From a bacterium (GTDB taxonomy: Bacteria > Patescibacteriota > Patescibacteriia > Patescibacteriales > Patescibacteriaceae): 58,964 bases of DNA. A program made the position numbers and the translations under genes. The notes beneath the pieces were generated by a model, which saw only the letters and a list, made by a program, of their open reading frames with translations, was not told the DNA's origin and searched no databases. Where the stretch lies: assembly GCA_029570385.1 (NCBI GenBank), contig JAKPXD010000006.1:1-58964 (forward strand), read 5' to 3'. This document shows positions 9,519 to 17,033 of this stretch, in pieces (the first letter of the stretch is position 1; every line of letters begins with the position of its first letter).

Positions 9519-11663
9519 GTGAAAAAAGCTTTATTTAGTAATAATTTACCCGAGGACACAACCATTAGCCAGTCACTGGCTAAGCGTCATTCGTCGTCCG
9601 GTAATTGGTTATGGATTGCTTCAGCTATATTATCAGTCGTATTCATTATTATTATTTCCCGACTGATTGTAGTTTGGGGACAGCAGGCCAAGGTTAAAAA
9701 TCAATCTCAGTCAGCGATTAACCCTAATCAAATCACCGAGCAGCCAACATTACAGTTTGGCCAAGATGCTGATCCGGGGACGATAGTTCGCCAGGATCCA
9801 GATTTTAGAGCGGACCAATTGGTTTTCAGCCAAATTTATCAAGCTCCAACCACTAGCTGGTCAACAGCTATTTTAGCCAACCAAGCTCAAGCAGTAAAAT
9901 TACCGCTCAATGTAAAGAACCAGGCCGCTAATTATTATGAGATACGCCGACGCTATAATCTGGAACCGCTGATTAAGAAAATAAACGAGCATGGTTCGGT
10001 AATTATTGATAATCCATTTGGTCAACCCGAGCAGGATTTTTTTAGTTTTTATCAAGCGGCGCGCCAAGATAAATGGCCGGTTATTATTACCAATGATGCC
10101 ATTTTTTATTATTATCAGAATAATCTTAAAGAAGTTTATAAAGCCCTAGAAGCTGGTCTTTATGATGGTCTGTGGCAAATTAGTCTGAACTTATTTGATT
10201 CAGCCAATCGGCGTTATCAAGCGGCAGTTAGTCAGGCGGTTGATGGTAACGATCCGTTATTGGAAGCTTATCGTCTCAATGTCCAGTATTGGGCAGTAAC
10301 CTTAAATTTATTAGTGCCCAAGAATAATCAAATCAATTATGATAATCTAGCGGCGGCCACCACGGCGTTTCAGACTGGCGACGATCAAATATATAAAATG
10401 CCAACTTTAAGTAGTGATTTAAAGCAGGAAGTTGAACAAGAGGTGGCGTTGATTCAAGCAGCGGATGGTCCAAACTTATCGCCAATTTTTGGTCAGCTGT
10501 TTGATTATCGATTGTTTAAGCCAGACGCCAGCTATCAATCGGGTGGTCGATTGGCTAACTTCTCTTTAGCTAGTCAGTGGCTTGGTCGACCATGGCCGGT
10601 TTATTACCGTAATCAAGATTGTCCTGATTGCCAACTTGATGTCGATGATTGGCGAATGGATTTTTTGGCAGCTAATATTTTAGCTCGTGATTTGTCCAGC
10701 AATCAGGAGGTAAAAAATTACTGGGCCAAGGTCTATAAGACTATTAGTTATTTTGCCGGCTTGCGTGACGATTTAACCTATATTCATTATGTAAAAGCTC
10801 AACAAGATGTTTTGGCCGGCCAATCTTTGGAACAAGTGGCTCGCCTTGATGCGTCAGCTCGGGCGGCGGTCTTAGATAAGCTGCAAGCGGCTATTTTAAA
10901 AAATTCTTTTTCCCTGGCCGAGGGCGGCCATGATCGCCGTCAATTAAAAGAGCGTCCCAATATCGGTCTGCGAGTTTTGCAGGAGCGATATTGGCCTGGA
11001 CAAAATATTAATTGGACCAAGATTGGTTCTCAGTTGGACAATTATCTCAACCAACAGTCAGCTAAAGATTGGCAAGCTAATCAATTTTGGTCTAGCGTCG
11101 GGATACTTAAAGATTGGTTAGCTAAGATTTTAGTGGTTGATAAGTCGTGGATTCGTCCAGCTTGGTGGCGAGAGCAACAGCTGGCGCTGGCTAAGTTCTA
11201 CTTGATTAATTGGCAATTACCGGCCGATCAATGGGCATTAGTTTTACCGAGCAGCGGATTAGCGCAAAATACTGTTACGGCGGACAGTTTAATTGCCATT
11301 GATACTAGCGGCTTACCGGCGATTGAGCGGCAGATTGCCACCGCCAAAATGTTACGTCTCGCTTTAGCTAAACTCCAGGTTAGCAACCTACTATCAGAAC
11401 AGCGTCTCAATGAAACAATTGATACTCTGCAGATTATACGAGACTTAGCCATAAAGCAAGCTACCGGTCAGGCTTGGACCAAAGATGACAAAACGGCTGC
11501 CGGTAATTTTTTTCAGCGGAGCCTATTGAAAGCTGGCCGTAAGACCATCAGTGATAAAGCTAATGATTCCGAGTCGTCACAACAAAGATTACGAGCCCGT
11601 TTAGAAATTAGAAATATGGCCGGGCAGACGATGATTTTAATTGGTCCGGTTATGATGCCTTAA
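9519..11663 (+). CDS. DUF3160-type membrane-anchored protein
   Basis: Function unknown; 714 residues beginning at GTG. Residues about 33-53 (WLWIASAILSVVFIIIISRL) form one membrane segment, so the bulk should be outside the cell membrane. The segment around residues 150-230 (YYEIRRRYNLEPL, WPVIITNDAIFYYY, EVYKALEAGLYDGL) matches the pattern of DUF3160 proteins, which are surface proteins of undefined role. Unlike many DUF3160 proteins it has few cysteines, though a CPDCQ motif is present in the middle. It is 11 bases upstream of a second anchored protein and rodA, which suggests an envelope operon. Confidence 0.72.
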   Translation: MKKALFSNNLPEDTTISQSLAKRHSSSGNWLWIASAILSVVFIIIISRLIVVWGQQAKVKNQSQSAINPNQITEQPTLQFGQDADPGTIVRQDPDFRADQLVFSQIYQAPTTSWSTAILANQAQAVKLPLNVKNQAANYYEIRRRYNLEPLIKKINEHGSVIIDNPFGQPEQDFFSFYQAARQDKWPVIITNDAIFYYYQNNLKEVYKALEAGLYDGLWQISLNLFDSANRRYQAAVSQAVDGNDPLLEAYRLNVQYWAVTLNLLVPKNNQINYDNLAAATTAFQTGDDQIYKMPTLSSDLKQEVEQEVALIQAADGPNLSPIFGQLFDYRLFKPDASYQSGGRLANFSLASQWLGRPWPVYYRNQDCPDCQLDVDDWRMDFLAANILARDLSSNQEVKNYWAKVYKTISYFAGLRDDLTYIHYVKAQQDVLAGQSLEQVARLDASARAAVLDKLQAAILKNSFSLAEGGHDRRQLKERPNIGLRVLQERYWPGQNINWTKIGSQLDNYLNQQSAKDWQANQFWSSVGILKDWLAKILVVDKSWIRPAWWREQQLALAKFYLINWQLPADQWALVLPSSGLAQNTVTADSLIAIDTSGLPAIERQIATAKMLRLALAKLQVSNLLSEQRLNETIDTLQIIRDLAIKQATGQAWTKDDKTAAGNFFQRSLLKAGRKTISDKANDSESSQQRLRARLEIRNMAGQTMILIGPVMMP

Positions 11664-11674
11664 TTTTATATATT

Positions 11675-12559
11675 ATGCCTATCAAAAAAACAGCTCCTAC
11701 TAATAATCCTTTACCAGATCGTTTGGGTGATGGCGATATTTCCTTAAAACAATTATCATTCGGCCTGTGGTATCTGCGTCATCGCCGATTATTTTATAGT
11801 TTAGCTATCGGCCTTTTAGTGGTGTTGGTAATTGCTGGTTGGATTTATGGGTTCTATGGTTTAGGCCGCTATTTTATTTTTGATCGTAGTCGAGATCGCC
11901 AGTCATTGCTGGACATAGCGCAAAGCGGTGTCAACTTACTGGCTGGTCGGACTAATCAACCGTTGAGTATTAGTGAAGTTAAGATTTTTGGCAATAACCC
12001 TAGCGACCTGCTAGCCGAAATTTATAACCCGAATAATCGGACAGCCGTTTATTTTAAATATGCTTTCATAGCCAATGGACAGCCTATTGTTCAGCGTGAA
12101 GGGTTTGTGTTGCCTGGTCAGCGTAAGTATTTGGTCGCCACCGGTCAACAGGTTCCCGCCGGAGCCGCAGTACAATTAGCTATTACGCAAACTTTTTGGC
12201 AAAAACTTGATGCCCGGCAGATTCCTGATTGGCCAGCTTTTCTAGCTAATCATGATCAGTTGGTTATTAGCGATCGGCAAATCAGTTTTGCCGGCTTAGG
12301 CGATCAAGCAGTAACGCAGGTTAAATTTCGTCTGGACAACAAAACTGCCTATGGTTATTGGTCAATACCAATTTTGATGTTGGTCTACCAAGGCGATAAT
12401 TTAATCGGCGTTAATGAACTGGTTTTATCTAAGGTGAAATCTGGTGAGTCGCGGATGGTTAATTTTTCTTGGCCGGGTCTTAGCGGCGCCGATCACCTAG
12501 AAGTCGTGACGATGGTTGATTACCTTAATACCGATAACTATCTGCCGTTGGAAGATTAG
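11675..12559 (+). CDS. Unrecognised single-pass membrane protein
   Basis: No family recognised. The 294 residues have a cytoplasmic N-terminus of about 45 residues, one strong membrane segment (about 46-70, LFYSLAIGLLVVLVIAGWIY), and a C-terminal region of about 210 residues with alternating hydrophobic/polar pattern that could be two beta-sandwich units. No catalytic motif or cysteine pattern is apparent. It follows the DUF3160 gene by 11 bases and precedes rodA by 3, so it is probably translated from the same message and may act in cell elongation or envelope assembly; that is inference from context only. Confidence 0.75.
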   Translation: MPIKKTAPTNNPLPDRLGDGDISLKQLSFGLWYLRHRRLFYSLAIGLLVVLVIAGWIYGFYGLGRYFIFDRSRDRQSLLDIAQSGVNLLAGRTNQPLSISEVKIFGNNPSDLLAEIYNPNNRTAVYFKYAFIANGQPIVQREGFVLPGQRKYLVATGQQVPAGAAVQLAITQTFWQKLDARQIPDWPAFLANHDQLVISDRQISFAGLGDQAVTQVKFRLDNKTAYGYWSIPILMLVYQGDNLIGVNELVLSKVKSGESRMVNFSWPGLSGADHLEVVTMVDYLNTDNYLPLED

Positions 12560-12562
12560 TTT

Positions 12563-13663
12563 ATGTTGGGAAAACTTCGCCAGTATTGGCGGCGCAATGA
12601 TTGGCTTTTGACAGTAGCGATGCTGCTATTGTTGGCCGTCGGTTTGACTGAAATTTACGGTGTTTCTTTAGGGCGTGGCGGCGTCAGTTTGTTGGCTTTT
12701 CGCAAGCAGTTAATTTTTAGCCTAATTGGCTTGATTGGTTTTATCGCGCTATCTTTATCGGATTATCATCGTTGGCGCGGCTATGTTAATTATTTTTATG
12801 GACTAGCGATTGTTCTTTTAGTAGCGGTGCTAGTCTTTGGTAGTCCTATCAATGGAACACGTGGTTGGTTTAATATTCTTGGTTTAGGTTTGCAGCCAGT
12901 AGAATTAGTTAAAATTATTCTAATAATTTTTTTAGCCAGCTATTTCTCTAGTCGAACAATACGTATTGATCAATGGAAAATTTTTTTAAAAAGCGGACTA
13001 GCGACTTTGGTGTTAATGATTTTGGTACTTTTACAGCCTGATTTCGGTTCGGCTTTGCTTTTAGGGTCTATTTGGTTGATTTTAATCCTAGTTATCGGTT
13101 TTGATCGTAAATATTTATATTGGTTGGCTGGTCTGGCTATTATTGGCATAGTCGTTGGTTGGCTTTTTTTATTTACCAATATTCAAAAGAGTCGAATTCG
13201 CTCTTTTTTTAACCCCAATCAACAAACCTTTAGTCAGAGTTATAATGTTAATCAGGCGATGATTGCCGTTGGTTCCGGTCGTATTTTGGGGCGTGGCGTC
13301 GGTTTTGGTTCGCAGACGCAATTAAAATTCTTACCCGAGGCGCAAACTGATTTTATTTTTGCCGTTATTGCTGAAGAGCGGGGATTGTTAGGCGCCGGGT
13401 TAGTGGTTTTATTGTTTGCCGTGATTATTTATCGTGCTCTAGCCGTTTTACCAAAGATTAAAGATGATTTCGGCTGTTTCGTGGTGGTTGGCGCTATCGG
13501 TTTGTTGGCGATTGAAGTTTTTGTTAATTTGGCAATGAATATTGGTCTTTTGCCGGTGGTCGGCATTGCTTTGCCGCTAGTCAGCTATGGCGGCAGCTCG
13601 TTGATTGCCAGTTTGTTACTATTAGGTTTAGTTAATAGCGTCATTATTAGGACGCGCAGTTAA
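12563..13663 (+). CDS. rodA: SEDS-family peptidoglycan glycosyltransferase RodA
   Basis: Polytopic membrane enzyme that polymerises lipid II during elongation, usually with a class B penicillin-binding protein. About ten membrane segments over 366 residues. Family signatures seen: INGTRGWFNILGLGLQPVEL, QSYNVNQAMIAVGSGRILG, the segment LPEAQTDFIFAVIAEERG with the essential aspartate, and IALPLVSYGGSSL near the C-terminus. It lacks the long hydrophilic N-terminus of the second SEDS protein at 30703, which sits in the mur cluster and is called FtsW; the split into RodA and FtsW rests mainly on this context. No class B PBP gene is adjacent. Confidence 0.9.
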   Translation: MLGKLRQYWRRNDWLLTVAMLLLLAVGLTEIYGVSLGRGGVSLLAFRKQLIFSLIGLIGFIALSLSDYHRWRGYVNYFYGLAIVLLVAVLVFGSPINGTRGWFNILGLGLQPVELVKIILIIFLASYFSSRTIRIDQWKIFLKSGLATLVLMILVLLQPDFGSALLLGSIWLILILVIGFDRKYLYWLAGLAIIGIVVGWLFLFTNIQKSRIRSFFNPNQQTFSQSYNVNQAMIAVGSGRILGRGVGFGSQTQLKFLPEAQTDFIFAVIAEERGLLGAGLVVLLFAVIIYRALAVLPKIKDDFGCFVVVGAIGLLAIEVFVNLAMNIGLLPVVGIALPLVSYGGSSLIASLLLLGLVNSVIIRTRS

Positions 13664-13672
13664 GGTAAATAT

Positions 13673-14428
13673 ATGAATACTAAAGATTTGGATAGATTAA
13701 TTGATCGTCAATTAACCGATAAATTAGAGAAGTTAAACTTGCGCAATGATTCAATTTATCCGATTCCCGATAGTATTCAACATATTTGGCAAGTTTTTAT
13801 TGATGGTCAGCCAGTTGAGCATTATGCGCATTTAGCTGCTCAATCCAAATACGGCGTTATGAATTTAGGCATTAGCCCGGACCTGGGCCAGCATGTTACT
13901 TTTCAAGAACCAGGCGGTGGCGGATCAGTAATCATCCCTTTTGTCATTATTCAAAAACAGCGAGTTATTGAATTAAAAAGGTTAAGCAAACAGCAGGATT
14001 ATCAAGTTTATGCTGGCTTAATTGAGCAACAACGCGATCGTCAGGGTGGTTTAGTTTGGAATGTCCCGCGCGGTTATGTTGAACAAGGCGATAACCATGA
14101 TCAGACGGCAGTCAAAGAGTTGACTGAAGAAACCGGCTTAGCTGGCCAGCCGTTTCTATTGCCCGGACAGTCGCTCAATCCCAATAGTAGTTATTTTGAA
14201 ACCGGCAAGGATAATGGCGTGTTAATTTATGCTATTAACTTAGGCCCTGATCGAGCCGTCTGGCGAGACAGTCAGGTTGTTTTATTAGATAATCCTCAGC
14301 CGACGGAGATACATGAGAAGATTGGCCAATGTCGGTTTTTCCCATTGGCCGAATTATCGCAACTAGGCGATATGTTCTCAGTGGCGGCTGAGGCCAGATT
14401 AAGGTATTATCTTGACAATAAGCTATAA
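13673..14428 (+). CDS. NUDIX hydrolase, paralogue 1 of the cassette
   Basis: Hydrolyses a nucleoside diphosphate linked to another group; substrate unknown. The 251 residues have an N-terminal region of about 100 residues not typical of NUDIX enzymes, then a NUDIX box from GYVEQGDNHDQ to KELTEETGL. The box deviates from G-x5-E-x7-RE: Asp replaces the first Glu and Lys replaces Arg, but the EETG metal-binding core is intact. The segment LLPGQSLNPNSSYFETG and the tail LSQLGDMFSVAAEARL recur nearly unchanged in the paralogue at 15476. It follows rodA by 9 bases and precedes an IMPase-like gene. It may act on ADP-ribose-like or nucleotide-sugar compounds, which is inference. Confidence 0.85.
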   Translation: MNTKDLDRLIDRQLTDKLEKLNLRNDSIYPIPDSIQHIWQVFIDGQPVEHYAHLAAQSKYGVMNLGISPDLGQHVTFQEPGGGGSVIIPFVIIQKQRVIELKRLSKQQDYQVYAGLIEQQRDRQGGLVWNVPRGYVEQGDNHDQTAVKELTEETGLAGQPFLLPGQSLNPNSSYFETGKDNGVLIYAINLGPDRAVWRDSQVVLLDNPQPTEIHEKIGQCRFFPLAELSQLGDMFSVAAEARLRYYLDNKL

Positions 14429-14455
14429 AATTGTTAATTTCCAATCATCTTTAAT

Positions 14456-14461
14456 AGGAGG
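14456..14461 (+). promoter_or_regulatory. Strong ribosome binding site of the IMPase-like gene
   Basis: AGGAGG ends 9 bases before the ATG at 14471. Such a full Shine-Dalgarno sequence is rare in this window, where most starts have none. Confidence 0.75.
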
Positions 14462-14470
14462 TCTAAAATA

Positions 14471-15361
14471 ATGAAAGACGCTCAAAAACTAACGCCGTCA
14501 GCGTTTGTTGATTTGGCTAAATTATTAGCCGGTCAACTGCGCTTGCGTTATGAAGAATTGGATAGTGACCATGGTCGTTCACTAACTAATTCCATTAACC
14601 AATTTGGTGACCAAACTCTAATTGCCGATTGGGAGTTAGAGGAAAGTGTGATCAAGTTTTGGCAATCAACTGGTTGCCAAATTGGTTGGATTGCTGAAGA
14701 GCATCCAATGCTCTTTAACAAAAACGAAGTTGATTTCATTGGTTATCTTGATGGTTTGGATGGTTCCTCCGTCTATAAAACCAACGAAGATGGCCGCTGC
14801 GGTACAATGATGTCGATTTACCAGGCCGAGGACCAGACTTTTGCTGGTTATGTCGGCAGTTTAGTTATGGATTATGGCAGCCATAAGTTTGGTGGCAATT
14901 GTAGCTATATTGCCGCCAAAGGCCTGGGTGCCTGGGCTGATCCAGTAACTAGAGGGGACTATATCCAGATAAACGTAGTCCCTGATGATCAACTAACCCG
15001 CCAAATGAGAAGGAAGCTTTTGGCTTATGCCGACCTATATTTTGAGTCGGTTCGCCGAGCTACCAAGAAAATGACCGGAATTAAGTTTAGATATCTTCAG
15101 GCTTCAATGCCATATTATGTCGACTTAGCTCAAGGTTATGCTTGCTTGGTGGTTGAATGCACGCGCAAGCATTCTCTAGAGATTGCTAGCGCTTATCCGT
15201 TAGTTCATGAGGCCGGCGGAGTGATCGTCGATCTGGCCTCGGGCCAAGATTTGGGAGGGCTTGATCGATCGCTAGCAGAAGCTAGTGAACAGATTATTGT
15301 TAGCGCCCCAAACCTAAAAATTGTTGATGAAATAACTAGTCAGATGAGTGCTAGCTATTGA
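14471..15361 (+). CDS. Inositol-monophosphatase-like phosphatase
   Basis: Metal-dependent phosphatase of the IMPase/FBPase/CysQ superfamily, 296 residues. Seen: AEEH (first metal-binding Glu), YLDGLDGSSVY (the D-x-LDG-S/T metal motif) and the late motif LEIASAYPLVHEAGG, where the usual W-D of PWDIAA is L-E. Substrate could be inositol phosphate, a sugar phosphate or 3'-phosphoadenosine phosphate. It stands between two NUDIX paralogues and has its own strong ribosome binding site. The stop is TGA at 15359-15361, which overlaps the -35 box of the promoter for the next gene. The altered last motif makes substrate prediction unsafe. Confidence 0.83.
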   Translation: MKDAQKLTPSAFVDLAKLLAGQLRLRYEELDSDHGRSLTNSINQFGDQTLIADWELEESVIKFWQSTGCQIGWIAEEHPMLFNKNEVDFIGYLDGLDGSSVYKTNEDGRCGTMMSIYQAEDQTFAGYVGSLVMDYGSHKFGGNCSYIAAKGLGAWADPVTRGDYIQINVVPDDQLTRQMRRKLLAYADLYFESVRRATKKMTGIKFRYLQASMPYYVDLAQGYACLVVECTRKHSLEIASAYPLVHEAGGVIVDLASGQDLGGLDRSLAEASEQIIVSAPNLKIVDEITSQMSASY

Positions 15362-15386
15362 CAAAAAAATAGTAATGTGCTTTATT
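15358..15386 (+). promoter_or_regulatory. Promoter of the second NUDIX gene
   Basis: TTGACA (15358-15363, perfect), 17-base spacer, TTTATT (15381-15386, 4 of 6). Transcription would start near 15393, inside the adjoining palindrome. The -35 box overlaps the TGA of the upstream gene. Confidence 0.55.
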
Positions 15387-15400
15387 GACTAGTTAGTCAA
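15385..15400. promoter_or_regulatory. Operator-like palindrome
   Basis: TTGACTA (15385-15391) and TAGTCAA (15394-15400) are perfect inverted arms around GT. The palindrome covers the end of the -10 box and the expected start of transcription, the classical place for a repressor site. No cognate regulator is identified. Confidence 0.5.
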
Positions 15401-15455
15401 GTATTTTTAACAAAAAACCTCCACCAAATAAGAATGATGGGTGGAGGAAAAATAC
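15401..15455 (+). promoter_or_regulatory. Structured 5' leader of the second NUDIX gene
   Basis: Two stacked stems: GTATTTTT (15401-15408) pairs with AAAAATAC (15448-15455), and CCTCCACC (15418-15425) pairs with GGTGGAGG (15440-15447). The right-hand arms are contiguous and the left arms are split by a 9-base A-rich bulge. A GGAGG and two ATG triplets are buried in or next to the hairpin, upstream of the real ribosome binding site at 15461-15467. It could be a regulatory RNA fold; ligand or protein unknown. Confidence 0.5.
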
Positions 15456-15460
15456 TCAAA

Positions 15461-15467
15461 GAAGGAG
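15461..15467 (+). promoter_or_regulatory. Ribosome binding site deciding the NUDIX-2 start
   Basis: GAAGGAG ends 8 bases before the ATG at 15476. It selects this ATG over the in-frame ATG codons at 15434 and 15437, which lie in the leader hairpin loop. Confidence 0.75.
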
Positions 15468-15475
15468 ACAAAATA

Positions 15476-16198
15476 ATGTTAGACAAGTTAAAAGAGTTGG
15501 ACTTAATTACCCCATCAATTCTTCCCATGCCTAAGGGCGTGGTTTGGAGTTGGCAGCTCTATATCAACGGTGAGCCGGTTGATATGAGCTTTGTGCAGCA
15601 TATAGCAATTAAGTCTCGTTTCGGCACCGTCAATTTTGGTGCCGACGAAAGGGCCGGCTATAATTCGGTGGCCTTTGAGGAGGCCGGCCGTGGCGGAGCA
15701 GTAATAGTGCCGTTTTTCTGCCTGAAAGACGGCCAAGTCGTCGCCCCAAATCAGCTCTATGATGAACTGTATATTGGGGTTGTGGAACAATACCGTAACA
15801 AACAGGGGGGCATGGTCCTCAATGTCCCTCGCGGATTTGTGAAGCAAGGCGGTGAACCACATGAAGCTGCGGCTAAGCGCGAAATATTTGAAGAAACCGG
15901 GCTGATTGCCGAGCCGTTTCTACTGCCCGGTCATAATCTAAACCCTAATTCTGCTTTTTTTGAAACTGGGGAGGATGGCGGATGCAGAATTTACGCCATT
16001 GTCTTAAGTCCCGAACAGGTAGCCATCGATGACGATGGCATTCATTTAATTACCGATAATATCCCTGAAGACTCCAGGGAAATTATCGGTAAATGTCGAT
16101 TTATTCCTGCTCACGAAGTCTCTCAGCTCGGCGACATGTTTAGTGTTGCCGCTGAGAGTCGTTTAATAAACTATTTAATCTCTTTAGACACAAACTAG
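15476..16198 (+). CDS. NUDIX hydrolase, paralogue 2 of the cassette
   Basis: Paralogue of the gene at 13673, 240 residues from the ATG at 15476. The shared N-terminal region (WSWQLYINGEPVD, compared with IWQVFIDGQPVE in paralogue 1) is outside the NUDIX fold proper. The NUDIX box runs from GFVKQGGEPHE to REIFEETGL; it has Arg-Glu and EETG intact but one extra residue between the first Gly and Glu. The conserved blocks LLPGHNLNPNSAFFETG and VSQLGDMFSVAAESRL match paralogue 1. It has its own promoter, operator-like palindrome, leader hairpin and terminator, so it is probably expressed separately from paralogue 1. Substrate unknown. Confidence 0.86.
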   Translation: MLDKLKELDLITPSILPMPKGVVWSWQLYINGEPVDMSFVQHIAIKSRFGTVNFGADERAGYNSVAFEEAGRGGAVIVPFFCLKDGQVVAPNQLYDELYIGVVEQYRNKQGGMVLNVPRGFVKQGGEPHEAAAKREIFEETGLIAEPFLLPGHNLNPNSAFFETGEDGGCRIYAIVLSPEQVAIDDDGIHLITDNIPEDSREIIGKCRFIPAHEVSQLGDMFSVAAESRLINYLISLDTN

Positions 16199-16218
16199 TT
16201 CTAACTGAGTTTGTGTCT
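16186..16218. repeat. Long inverted repeat overlapping the NUDIX-2 stop
   Basis: AGACACAAACT (16186-16196) and AGTTTGTGTCT (16208-16218) are perfect 11-base arms around an 11-base loop. No T run follows directly; a classical terminator starts 2 bases later. It may protect the 3' end of the message. Confidence 0.7.
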
Positions 16219-16220
16219 AA

Positions 16221-16252
16221 ATGCCGCTTCACTTTGTGAGCGGCATTTTTTT
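16221..16252 (+). terminator. Intrinsic terminator after the NUDIX cassette
   Basis: ATGCCGC (16221-16227) pairs with GCGGCAT (16240-16246), with an inner TCAC/GTGA stem and a TTT loop, followed by a run of seven T. Confidence 0.9.
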
Positions 16253-16260
16253 ACCCAAAA

Positions 16261-16289
16261 TTGACAAATTATCAATGATTAACTATACT
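16261..16289 (+). promoter_or_regulatory. rplY promoter
   Basis: TTGACA (16261-16266), 17-base spacer, TATACT (16284-16289). The best-matching promoter in the window; transcription would start near 16296. Confidence 0.85.
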
Positions 16290-16328
16290 AGCTAATACGA
16301 TTAACCCTAAGTTAAGTATTTTTTTGTT

Positions 16329-16982
16329 ATGAAAAGTGAATTGAAATTAGCCGCCAGCACTCGTCAGCCCGGCCGGCAGGCCTTGAGCCAGCTGCGCAGT
16401 CATGGGTTTATTCCGGCGGTAGTCTATGGACCGAAAACTGATAATCTCCATATTCAAATTAATAAAGCTGAAGCTCTAAAAATCTACAATCAGGCCGGTG
16501 GATCCAGCTTGATTACTCTTGATATTGACGGTCAGGATCAGCGCCAAGTTATTATTAAGGATATTGCCCAGACTAGGGTCAAGGACCAGTTGATTCATAT
16601 GGATTTTTTTCAAGTAGATATGGCTGAGAAAGTTACCACTGAAATTGAATTGAATTTTATTGGTGAGGCGCCAGCTGTTAAACAACTGGGCGGCGTAGTG
16701 GTTAAGAATTTTGACGCTGTGGAAATTGAATGTTTACCCAAAGACTTAACCAACAAGCTGGATGTTGATTTATCTGGTTTAGTCGATTTTACTACCCACA
16801 TTAGTTTTGCCGATTTGAAATTACCCAAGGGCGTAGTCTTATCGGATAAGCACGAGATGAATGAGATTATTGTTGCTGTGGAAGAGCCACGGGCAGTAGC
16901 TGTGGAAAATGCCGCCGCTGAGGAAGCAGCAACTACCGAGACCAAGACCGAGAGCAAACCGGAAGCCGAAGAAAAAGCATAA
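16329..16982 (+). CDS. rplY: Ribosomal protein L25 (CTC/TL5 form)
   Basis: Binds 5S rRNA in the large subunit. The 217 residues contain the N-terminal L25 domain (about 1-90, with GFIPAVVYGPK and QLIHMDFFQVD) and the second beta domain of the long CTC/TL5 form (about 95-185). The tail of about 30 residues is Ala/Glu/Lys-rich and probably disordered. The ATG at 16329 follows a strong promoter by about 33 bases, with no Shine-Dalgarno sequence. It is monocistronic between two terminators. Confidence 0.93.
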   Translation: MKSELKLAASTRQPGRQALSQLRSHGFIPAVVYGPKTDNLHIQINKAEALKIYNQAGGSSLITLDIDGQDQRQVIIKDIAQTRVKDQLIHMDFFQVDMAEKVTTEIELNFIGEAPAVKQLGGVVVKNFDAVEIECLPKDLTNKLDVDLSGLVDFTTHISFADLKLPKGVVLSDKHEMNEIIVAVEEPRAVAVENAAAEEAATTETKTESKPEAEEKA

Positions 16983-16999
16983 TTTAACAGGTTCTATAA

Positions 17000-17033
17000 T
17001 TAAAAAACAACCTAGCAGTGGGTTGTTTTTTAA
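17000..17033. terminator. Bidirectional terminator between rplY and prmC
   Basis: TTAAAAAACAACC (17000-17012) and GGTTGTTTTTTAA (17021-17033) are perfect 13-base arms around an 8-base loop. The right arm includes the prmC stop codon. Confidence 0.9.

Noticed and set aside
15359-15361. UGA-as-glycine genetic code
   Set aside because: TGA ends the IMPase-like gene, ftsW and murB at positions where the family ends, and the following genes start there.
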